Below are positions 1 to 6,443 of a DNA stretch of 64,000 nt, piece after piece; position 1 is the first letter of the stretch, and each line of letters begins with the position of its first letter. The position numbers were made by a program, and so were the translations under genes. This DNA comes from JASGCK01 sp031430035. GTDB taxonomy: Bacteria; Pseudomonadota; Gammaproteobacteria; Burkholderiales; Burkholderiaceae_C. The stretch covers positions 1 through 64,000 of the forward strand of contig JANPAS010000025.1 of NCBI GenBank assembly GCA_031430035.1, in the 5' to 3' direction. The notes beneath the pieces are model-generated. The model saw nothing but the letters and a program-made list of their open reading frames with translations, was not told the DNA's origin and made no database searches.

Positions 1-237
1 TTCGCGAAAAGTTAAAAAATCAGCGTGATCGGGAGTCATATCAAATGCGATTTTGAGCATCCCGCGTGCGCCTGCGCCTGCCATCGGACGATAGAGTGCG
101 TCTGGTAATGAGGGCATGCCGCGATCACGCCGCATCTTGTCAGCGGCAGCGCCTAGATCGGGGGCGCTGTCGATCAGTGTTCCATCTAAGTCAAAAAAAA
201 TAGCGGCTGGTTTTGTGAGTTGTTTTGCAGTGCTCAT
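1..237 (-). CDS. gph: Phosphoglycolate phosphatase (HAD family), N-terminal part only
   Basis: This is the first 79 codons of a HAD-superfamily phosphatase; the gene runs off the left edge of the window. HAD motif I is visible near residue 20 as FFDLDGTLIDSAPDLG, with the nucleophilic and acid/base aspartates. The cap region that follows (residues 25-60, with MRRDRGMPSLP and GAGARGML) is typical of Gph, which hydrolyses 2-phosphoglycolate released during repair of oxidised DNA ends. The ATG overlaps the ubiG stop codon (ATGA), so the two genes are translationally coupled. A ubiG-gph pair is a common betaproteobacterial arrangement. Another HAD phosphatase cannot be fully excluded without the C-terminal half. 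Confidence 0.88.
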   Translation of the reverse strand, partial: MSTAKQLTKPAAIFFDLDGTLIDSAPDLGAAADKMRRDRGMPSLPDALYRPMAGAGARGMLKIAFDMTPDHADFLTFRE

Positions 238-956
238 GTTTTTTGCGTCGCAATCATGTAGTTGACGCTGGTGTCTGAATTTAAGGTGTAGCGCTGAGTC
301 ATTGGGCTGTAGCCCAATCCCTGCGTGGCTTGTGGGCTAAGGCCGCTACTTCGTGCCCAGCGCATCAGTTCGGCGGGTTGGATAAATTTAGCGTATTCGT
401 GCGTGCCGCGTGGAATGAGTCCGAGCACGTATTCCGCACCCACAATCGCCGACGCAAACGATTGCAAGTTGCGGTTGATGGTGGAAAAAAACACCCACCC
501 GTTTGGTTTGACTAAAGCCGCGCAAGCCCGAACGATGGCAGCAGGATCGGGTACATGCTCCAACATTTCCATGCAGGTCACTACATCAAATGATGCTGGC
601 GTTTCCTCTACCAACGCCTCTGCACTGATCTCGCGATAGCTCACGCTGGGCGTACCTGCTTCCAGCGCATGCAATTGTGCAATTTGCAGTGATTCACGAC
701 CAAGATCGATACCCAAGACCGATCCTCCAGCCTCATTCGCCGTCGCCGTACGCGCCATGCTATCGGCAAGAATACCTCCGCCGCAGCCCACGTCCAGTAT
801 GCGCTTCCCGCTAAGCGGTGCTATTGACTCTATCCATCCTAAGCGCAAAGGGTTGATGGTGTGTAGCGCGCCAAACGAGCGACTGCTGGTATCCCACCAG
901 TCGTGTGCGACGTCGGTAAATTTGGCGAGTTCGGTCGCATCAAAATTTTTATTCAT
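234..956 (-). CDS. ubiG: Ubiquinone biosynthesis O-methyltransferase UbiG
   Basis: 240 aa, the normal UbiG length. It is a class I SAM-dependent methyltransferase that performs both O-methylations of the ubiquinone ring. The SAM-binding motif I is ILDVGCGGGILADSMA (about residues 53-68). The N-terminal FTDVAHDWWD, the motif VTCMEMLEHVPDP, and the conserved block around STINRNLQSF and GTHEYAKFI are diagnostic for UbiG. Its ATG at 956 is only 16 bp from the ATG of the divergent oxidoreductase gene at 973, so any promoter between them must overlap coding sequence. It overlaps gph by 4 bp. Confidence 0.95.
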   Translation of the reverse strand: MNKNFDATELAKFTDVAHDWWDTSSRSFGALHTINPLRLGWIESIAPLSGKRILDVGCGGGILADSMARTATANEAGGSVLGIDLGRESLQIAQLHALEAGTPSVSYREISAEALVEETPASFDVVTCMEMLEHVPDPAAIVRACAALVKPNGWVFFSTINRNLQSFASAIVGAEYVLGLIPRGTHEYAKFIQPAELMRWARSSGLSPQATQGLGYSPMTQRYTLNSDTSVNYMIATQKT

Positions 957-972
957 GTTGTAATTGTCTCTT
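957..972. promoter_or_regulatory. 16-bp divergent gap between ubiG and the lipid-module oxidoreductase
   Basis: Only 16 bp separate the two divergent ATG codons. Neither side has a clear Shine-Dalgarno sequence; on the minus strand there is an AAGAGA stretch. There is no room for two normal promoters, so the controlling elements of both transcripts must lie inside the opposite gene. This is an observation on spacing, not a promoter prediction. Confidence 0.4.
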
Positions 973-2292
973 ATGACTTCAACTCAAAACATCGCAGCGC
1001 CTATCGCAGTTGTGGGCAGCGGCATTGCCGGTTTGTCCGCCGCTTGGCATTTGGCGCAGGATTCGCGCGTTCGCGTGACACTCTACGAATCCGACGTGCG
1101 CTTAGGCGGTCACGCGCACACGGTGGACGTAACCATTGGCGGCAAAACCTTTGGCGTGGACACGGGATTTTTAGTCTTCAATCACAAAACCTATCCAGGC
1201 CTCACGCCATTTTTTGAGCAACTTGGCGTAGTGACAGCGCCATCCGATATGGGGTTTTCTGTGCAAGTCGGGAAATCTCTTGAATGGGCGGGGAACAGCT
1301 TATCGAGCGTTTTTACTCAGCGCAAAAACTTGGCTAGCCCCCGCTTTTGGCGAATGCTCGGTGACATGCTGCGCTTTAACAAGGCCGCGACTCGCTTTGC
1401 ACTCGCGCCCCCTAACTCTACGCAAACCTTGGGTGAGTATTTGCTTGCCAACGGCTACTCAGATGCGCTGCGCGACTGGTATCTGATCCCGATGGCGGCT
1501 GCGATTTGGAGCTGCCCGACCGAAACCATGCTGGCGTACCCGATGGCGACGTTCGCGCGCTTTTGCCATAACCATGGACTGTTGCAAATCACCAATCGTC
1601 CGCAGTGGTACACGGTGCAGGGCGGTTCTCGTCAGTACGTAGAAAAGGTTCGGAAAGTCTTGATCGACAAGGGCTGCGAGCTACGTCTGGGGCAAGCGGT
1701 GACAAAGATCGTGCGGACGGATGATGGCGTGACTTTGCACACGGCAGTTGGCTCGGAGCGATTTGATGCGGTAGTGATTGCCACGCATTCTGACCAAGCG
1801 CTGCGCTTGTTGGATGCGGCGACAAAGGACGAGCAGCGCATCCTCGGTGCGATTCGCTATCAGCCGAATCGTGCCGTGCTGCATATGGATTCATCCGTGC
1901 TGCCGAGCCACCCGCGTGCGTGGGCGGCGTGGAATTACGAAACGCAGTCCAGCGATGCCAACCCTGACAGCCAGCGCGTCTGCCTGCACTATTTACTCAA
2001 CAAATTACAGCCGCTGCCTGTGGGTTTGGACACGCCCGTGCTGGTGAGCTTGAATCCGCTAAGCCCCATAGATCCAGCCAAAGTGATTCAAACGTTTGAC
2101 TACGACCACCCTGTATTTGACAGTGGCGCGATTGCGGCGCAGCAAGCGCTGTCCAGCATTCAAGGGGATAGGGCGAATAGAGCAGGGGGAGGCATCTGGT
2201 TTGCTGGCGCGTGGGCGAACTATGGGTTTCATGAAGACGGCTTCCAGTCGGGCAGGTCGACCGCAGAGGCCTTGCTGGCAGGTTTGAAATGA
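973..2292 (+). CDS. FAD-dependent amine-oxidase-like oxidoreductase (COG2907 type)
   Basis: 439 aa from the ATG at 973; an in-frame TTG at 964 would add three residues. The N-terminus has the dinucleotide-binding motif VVGSGIAGLSAAWHLA, followed by YESDVRLGGHAHT and GFLVFNHKTYPGL, typical of the predicted NAD/FAD-binding amine oxidase group that accompanies cyclopropane-fatty-acid-synthase-like genes. The C-terminus carries the second FAD-contact region (IWFAGAWANYGFHEDG). It is the first gene of a five-gene unit and overlaps the DUF1365 gene by 4 bp. In Rhodobacter sphaeroides, homologous gene sets belong to the singlet-oxygen response and to unusual fatty-acid synthesis; that role here is inferred from context. 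The exact substrate is unknown. Confidence 0.8.
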   Translation: MTSTQNIAAPIAVVGSGIAGLSAAWHLAQDSRVRVTLYESDVRLGGHAHTVDVTIGGKTFGVDTGFLVFNHKTYPGLTPFFEQLGVVTAPSDMGFSVQVGKSLEWAGNSLSSVFTQRKNLASPRFWRMLGDMLRFNKAATRFALAPPNSTQTLGEYLLANGYSDALRDWYLIPMAAAIWSCPTETMLAYPMATFARFCHNHGLLQITNRPQWYTVQGGSRQYVEKVRKVLIDKGCELRLGQAVTKIVRTDDGVTLHTAVGSERFDAVVIATHSDQALRLLDAATKDEQRILGAIRYQPNRAVLHMDSSVLPSHPRAWAAWNYETQSSDANPDSQRVCLHYLLNKLQPLPVGLDTPVLVSLNPLSPIDPAKVIQTFDYDHPVFDSGAIAAQQALSSIQGDRANRAGGGIWFAGAWANYGFHEDGFQSGRSTAEALLAGLK

Positions 2293-3149
2293 AACCCTCT
2301 TTGGCCATTGAGTTTGGCTTTGGCGTGACGCGTCATAAAAGACTATGGCCTAAAGAAAATAGTTTCGAGGTGGGTAGCGTGTTTGTGCGTCTTCCTATGC
2401 GAGCCATTTTTCAAAAAGGTACTGCCCGGCAGCCCGCATCTAGATTAGCCTGTGGGCTATTTGGCCTGAACAAGCCCAGCCTGCTTGGCTTTGCGGACAA
2501 CGACCATTTTGAGGGCAGCAGAGCGCACGGAAGCGCCTTGGCAGCACTCGATAAACTGCTGGCGGAGCAGGGCGTCACGTCCTGCACAGGCACTGCTGCG
2601 GGCGAGGTGTGGCTGCACACATTCCCGCGTGTGTTGGGCTATGCGTTCAAACCCGTGAGTTTTTGGTTTTGCCACGATAGCGTGGGCGTGCTTCGCGCCG
2701 CTCTGGTCGAGGTGCACAACACCTTTGGCGAGCAGCATTGCTATTTGCTGCATCACAAAGACGGCTCGCCGCTGGTGGATGGACAAACCGTGGTGGCGCA
2801 AAAGGTGTTTCATGTCAGCCCATTTTTCCCTGTGCGCGGCGAATATCGCTTCAGATGGCACATTGGAGTGACCGCTTTGAATCCAAACCGCTCGGTGGTG
2901 CGTATTGACTATATGGACGCGCACCACCATCCCGAGCAGCCGCATGACATCACGCTATCGACCAGTATTTCTGGCAGGCATGAACCTGTGACGGTTTTGA
3001 GTAGCCTACGCGTCTTGTTCGGGTATCCGCTGCACGCCTTGATGGTAGTCTTGCGGATACATTTTCAAGCGCTCAAGCTATGGTGCAAGGGCGCGCGTTT
3101 TTACCGTTTGCCTATCAAGCCTTCTATCGATGTCACGCACAGTCAATGA
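2289..3149 (+). CDS. DUF1365 family protein of the lipid-modification module
   Basis: 286 aa. Landmarks of DUF1365 are an N-terminal V.H.R-like region (FGVTRHKRLWPKENSF), the block FPRVLGYAFKPVSFWFCHD around residues 115-133, VEVHNTFGEQHCYLL, and KVFHVSPFFPVRGEYRF. The family has no firmly assigned biochemical activity but is nearly always next to the FAD oxidoreductase and the Cfa-like methyltransferase, as here. It overlaps the upstream gene by ATGA and the downstream methyltransferase by 20 bp, so tight co-expression is likely. No signal peptide is seen; a hydrophobic stretch near residues 240-255 (VLFGYPLHALMVVLRIHF) may contact the membrane. Confidence 0.85.
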   Translation: MKPSLAIEFGFGVTRHKRLWPKENSFEVGSVFVRLPMRAIFQKGTARQPASRLACGLFGLNKPSLLGFADNDHFEGSRAHGSALAALDKLLAEQGVTSCTGTAAGEVWLHTFPRVLGYAFKPVSFWFCHDSVGVLRAALVEVHNTFGEQHCYLLHHKDGSPLVDGQTVVAQKVFHVSPFFPVRGEYRFRWHIGVTALNPNRSVVRIDYMDAHHHPEQPHDITLSTSISGRHEPVTVLSSLRVLFGYPLHALMVVLRIHFQALKLWCKGARFYRLPIKPSIDVTHSQ

Positions 3150-4320
3150 ACGCCTCATTTTTGGAATGCTGGAGAAACTCCAGCATGGCACATTAACCCT
3201 CCGAGCGCCGAGTGGTGAGGTGCTCGAATTTGGCACTCGTGCAGACCAAGCGCCCTATGGCTTAGCGGCCGATCTCCAGATTTTGGACAAGCAGGTCTAC
3301 AGTGATATTTTGCGCGGCGGTGATATCGCTTTTGCCGAAATGTTTATGCACGGCAAAGTGACCACGACTGATTTGCCGCAGCTCCTCAAACTGTTTGCAC
3401 GCAATCGCCAAGCCATTGAAGCCGCACTGCATGGCAGTTGGTGGGGTGTCTTGTTAGATCGTTTGCTGCATGTATTTAGGCGCAACACCAAGCGGCAAGC
3501 GCGCAAAAACATCGAGGCGCATTACGACCTTGGCAATGACTTTTATCAGTTGTGGCTAGACCCCAGCATGACCTACAGCAGCGCTTTGTTTTCGGGCGCT
3601 GAGTCTTTGCCAGCGGCGCAGGAAGCCAAGTACCAACGCGTGCTGGGGCAGTTAGGCGACGCTAAAAATATCTTGGAAATTGGTTGTGGCTGGGGTGGTT
3701 TTGCGGATGTGGCAAGCGCAGCGGGACGACGCATCACGGGGTTGACGCTCTCGACCGAACAGTTGAATTATGCCAATGAGCGGCTCGCCAAGCTGGGGCG
3801 AGGACATGCGGTGAATTTGAAATTACAAGACTACCGTGATGAGTCTAAGCAATACGACGAAAAATATGATGGGGTGGCCAGCATCGAAATGTTTGAAGCC
3901 GTCGGCGAAGCGTATTGGCCTTCCTACTTTGCGTGCATCGCGCGCAACTTAAAAGCGGGTGGACGGGCTTGTATTCAAAGCATCACGATTAAGGATGAGC
4001 TGTTTGATCGTTATCGCAAGGGGACAGATTTTATCCAACGCTATATTTTCCCTGGCGGCATGTTGCCAAGCCCGAGCGTCTTTGCGCAGGTCGCATCCAG
4101 TCATGGCTTGCGCGTGGTTGAGACGTTTGAGTTTGGCACTGACTATGCGCGGACGCTGGCGGTATGGCGGAGTCATTTTTTAGCTAAATTGACGGAGGTG
4201 CGCGCGCTGGGTTATCCGGAAAAATTTATTCGTATGTGGGATTTTTATTTAGCCTATTGCGAAGCAGGGTTTGAATCGGGTGATACCAGCGTGATGCATT
4301 TCACGTTAGAAAAAACGTGA
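3130..4320 (+). CDS. Cyclopropane-fatty-acyl-phospholipid synthase-like SAM methyltransferase
   Basis: 396 aa. The Cfa family signature is clear: the block HYDLGNDFYQLWLDPSMTYS (about 135-154), the SAM motif ILEIGCGWGGFADVA, and the downstream block SIEMFEAVGEAYWPSYF. QSITIKDELFDRY and the motif FIQRYIFPGGMLPS are also Cfa hallmarks. Enzymes of this family transfer a methylene or methyl group from SAM to double bonds of membrane phospholipid acyl chains. In this gene neighbourhood some members make methylated or furan fatty acids rather than cyclopropanes, so the product cannot be fixed from sequence. The ATG at 3130 overlaps the DUF1365 gene by 20 bp; an in-frame ATG at 3166 is an alternative start. 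Confidence 0.88.
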   Translation: MSRTVNERLIFGMLEKLQHGTLTLRAPSGEVLEFGTRADQAPYGLAADLQILDKQVYSDILRGGDIAFAEMFMHGKVTTTDLPQLLKLFARNRQAIEAALHGSWWGVLLDRLLHVFRRNTKRQARKNIEAHYDLGNDFYQLWLDPSMTYSSALFSGAESLPAAQEAKYQRVLGQLGDAKNILEIGCGWGGFADVASAAGRRITGLTLSTEQLNYANERLAKLGRGHAVNLKLQDYRDESKQYDEKYDGVASIEMFEAVGEAYWPSYFACIARNLKAGGRACIQSITIKDELFDRYRKGTDFIQRYIFPGGMLPSPSVFAQVASSHGLRVVETFEFGTDYARTLAVWRSHFLAKLTEVRALGYPEKFIRMWDFYLAYCEAGFESGDTSVMHFTLEKT

Positions 4321-4330
4321 TGATGTCGCC

Positions 4331-5113
4331 ATGAGCTTCAATCCCCAAATCAAACCAACCGATTGGCAAGGCAAAAGCGTTTGGCTGATTGGTGCGTCTA
4401 CGGGCATTGGCGAGGCATTGGCGCGCAAGCTCTCTAGCCTGGGTGCTCATGTGATTTTGAGTGCGAGGAACGCGGAGCGTTTAACCAAGCTCTCAAACGA
4501 GCTACCTCGCTCTAGCCCATTAGCGATGGACTTCACCGATGGCAAGGCGGTAGAAGTCATATGGCATAAGGCTTGCGAAGCATCAGCTCCAAGCGTCATG
4601 CCCGATATGGTGATTGTGAACGCGGGTAGCTACGAGCCGATGCTGGCCAAGGATTTTGATCTTGCCCGCGCCAAGCAGCAGTTCGAGGTCAATGTGGGCG
4701 GTCCACTCAACGTGCTGGCAGAGGTGCTGCCTGCGTACCTAGCTGCCAAGCGTGGACATGTGGTGCTGGTCTCTAGCGTGGCGGGCTACCGTGCGCTACC
4801 CAAAGCCTTGGTGTACGGCGCTAGCAAGTCGGCGCTCTGTTACATGGCGGAGACGCTGTATTTGGAGCTGGCAAACAAGGGAGTCGCCGTGACGCTGGTG
4901 TGCCCTGGGTTTGTCAAAACGCCTCTGACGGCTGACAATGATTTCGACATGCCAGCGCTGATTTCTGCCGCCGAGGCGGCGGAGCATATCGTGCGTGGAC
5001 TTACTAAAGGCGAGTTTGAAATTCACTTTCCCAAGCGGTTTACGCGCTTCTTAAAAGTGCTGGGTTGGTTGCCGCGCAGTCTTTATTTCAAACTGGTGAG
5101 AAAACTTTTATGA
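4331..5113 (+). CDS. Short-chain dehydrogenase/reductase (SDR) of the lipid module
   Basis: 260 aa, classical SDR length. The cofactor motif is LIGASTGIGEALA near residue 20, the N-A-G block reads VIVNAGSYEP, the catalytic Ser lies in VVLVSSVAGYRALPK and the catalytic YxxxK is YGASKSA. It is an NAD(P)-dependent oxidoreductase with an unknown substrate. An SDR is a standard partner of the Cfa-like/DUF1365/oxidoreductase set, so action on a modified acyl chain is plausible but only inferred. It begins 10 bp after the methyltransferase stop and ends in an ATGA overlap with the next gene. Confidence 0.85.
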   Translation: MSFNPQIKPTDWQGKSVWLIGASTGIGEALARKLSSLGAHVILSARNAERLTKLSNELPRSSPLAMDFTDGKAVEVIWHKACEASAPSVMPDMVIVNAGSYEPMLAKDFDLARAKQQFEVNVGGPLNVLAEVLPAYLAAKRGHVVLVSSVAGYRALPKALVYGASKSALCYMAETLYLELANKGVAVTLVCPGFVKTPLTADNDFDMPALISAAEAAEHIVRGLTKGEFEIHFPKRFTRFLKVLGWLPRSLYFKLVRKLL

Positions 5114-5562
5114 GCGCACTATTTGATATTGACACTGCTGCAAGCCACATCCAACGTGGCTTTGAAGACCTCACGCTGGCTGGTGTTGATACGCTTGCGC
5201 AGCTGTATGCGGTGGATGCTAGATTTAAAGACCCATTTAACGATGTGCAAGGACGCCGCGCGATTGCGCACATCTTTAGCCACATGTTTAGCCAAGTGGA
5301 TGAGCCTAAGTTTGTAGTCACGGCATTGATTACCAAAGAACGCGTGCTTGGCAGCGACCCACAAATCTTTATGCGCTGGGACTTTTCGTTTGTGGCGCGC
5401 GGCAGGGCGCAGACGATTCACGGTGCGACGCATTTTGAATTGAATGCGGAGGGTCTTATCGCCTTGCACCGCGACTACTGGGATGCCGCTGAAGAGCTGT
5501 ATGAAAAAATTCCTGTGCTAGGCTCCATCTTGCGATGGTTGAAATCTAAACTCAAGGCATAA
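5110..5562 (+). CDS. NTF2/SnoaL-like protein of the lipid module
   Basis: 150 aa from the ATG at 5110, chosen because it forms an ATGA overlap with the SDR stop; an upstream in-frame start at 5065 would add 15 residues inside the SDR gene and is less likely. The pattern DTLAQLYAVDARFKDPFNDVQGR followed by IFSHMF and RWDFSFVARGRAQTIHGATHFEL fits the NTF2-like cone fold used by SnoaL and ketosteroid-isomerase-like proteins. The ending AEELYEKIPVLGSILRWLK is typical of the version linked to Cfa clusters. Function is unknown; it closes the operon in front of a terminator at 5574. Confidence 0.75.
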   Translation: MSALFDIDTAASHIQRGFEDLTLAGVDTLAQLYAVDARFKDPFNDVQGRRAIAHIFSHMFSQVDEPKFVVTALITKERVLGSDPQIFMRWDFSFVARGRAQTIHGATHFELNAEGLIALHRDYWDAAEELYEKIPVLGSILRWLKSKLKA

Positions 5563-5573
5563 AGACTGGACGT

Positions 5574-5602
5574 AAAAAAACCTGCCGAAGCAGGTTTTTT
5601 TG
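5574..5602. terminator. Bidirectional rho-independent terminator between the lipid module and ompA
   Basis: A 5-bp stem CCTGC/GCAGG with a CGAA loop (5581-5594) is preceded by seven A and followed by seven T. The flanking A and T tracts make it work in both directions, so it can end both the plus-strand lipid operon (stop at 5562) and the minus-strand OmpA gene (stop at 5618). Confidence 0.85.
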
Positions 5603-5617
5603 TGAATTCAAACAGAA

Positions 5618-6265
5618 TTACTTGTTTGAGCGTGTTCCCACAACTTCGATCTCAACGCGGCGGTTTTTAGCCTTGCCTTCTTTGGTCTTGTTGTCAGCAA
5701 CTGGCTGCTTCTCGCCTTTGCCTTCGGTGTAAACGCGGTTTTTCTCAATGCCTTTAGACACCAAGTAAGCCTTCACAGCTTCAGCGCGCTTGACAGACAA
5801 TGTTTGGTTGTATGCATCGCTAGCATCAGAGTCGGTGTGACCCACAGCGATGATGACTTCTAAGTTGATTGCTTTAACTTTGCTGGTTAAATCGTCAAGC
5901 TTGGCTTTGCCATCAGTTTTGAGTACTGATTTGCCAGAATCAAAGAAAGCGTCAGCAGCGTAAGTGACTTTAACTGCTGCAGGAGGTGCGGGAGGTGCGG
6001 GAGGTGCAACAGGCGCAGCGGCTTTAGGTGCCATAGCGGCAGCTGGTGCTGCTGGCATAGCAGCTTTAGGAGCCATTACCGGTGCAATTGCGCCATCGCA
6101 ACCTTCGGTTGCGGTAGCCGGTGTCCATGTGCCACTTCTCCAGCAAAGACCTTCTGCTCCGCTCTTCCAAGTGGGACCAGTTGAGCTATTCCAGTTTTGT
6201 GCGCTAGCAGCAGTTGTAACGAGCGCGATAGCGGTGAAAAGCATTGCTACTTTATTGAGTTTCAT
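5618..6265 (-). CDS. OmpA family outer membrane protein
   Basis: 215 aa. A Sec signal peptide (MKLNKVAMLFTAIALVTTAASA) is followed by a short N-terminal segment with WNSSTGPTWKSG and a cysteine pair, an Ala/Pro-rich linker (about residues 65-98), and a C-terminal OmpA-like peptidoglycan-binding domain (FFDSGKSVLKTDGKAKLD, GHTDSDASDAYNQTLSVKRA, KGEKQPVADNKTKEGKAKNR). The Asp and Arg of this domain that bind diaminopimelate are in place. There is no room for an 8-strand barrel, so this is the small linker type common beside gyrA in Burkholderiales. A good ribosome site (GAGG, 7 nt from ATG) precedes it. It is divergent from gyrA. Confidence 0.9.
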   Translation of the reverse strand: MKLNKVAMLFTAIALVTTAASAQNWNSSTGPTWKSGAEGLCWRSGTWTPATATEGCDGAIAPVMAPKAAMPAAPAAAMAPKAAAPVAPPAPPAPPAAVKVTYAADAFFDSGKSVLKTDGKAKLDDLTSKVKAINLEVIIAVGHTDSDASDAYNQTLSVKRAEAVKAYLVSKGIEKNRVYTEGKGEKQPVADNKTKEGKAKNRRVEIEVVGTRSNK

Positions 6266-6384
6266 TGTGAGTCCTCGAGTTTAAAAATAAATGCAGCAAG
6301 GCTGCGGAAAAAATGTGACCGGCGGCGGTTTTTTAACCACACGGAGCGTATGGTACATCAAAATCATCACTATTCCACGATTCG

Positions 6385-6413
6385 TTGTCCTCTAAAATCT
6401 AGGGGTTTACATA
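6385..6413 (+). promoter_or_regulatory. Candidate sigma-70 promoter of gyrA
   Basis: TTGTCC (6385-6390) and TACATA (6408-6413) are separated by exactly 17 bp and lie about 30 bp before the gyrA ATG. They match four of six -35 and four of six -10 consensus bases. The 178-bp ompA-gyrA gap is the longest in the window. I see no other feature in it besides this site and the ompA ribosome site. Confidence 0.4.
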
Positions 6414-6443
6414 AATACAACAAAATACTGAGTCAACATACCC

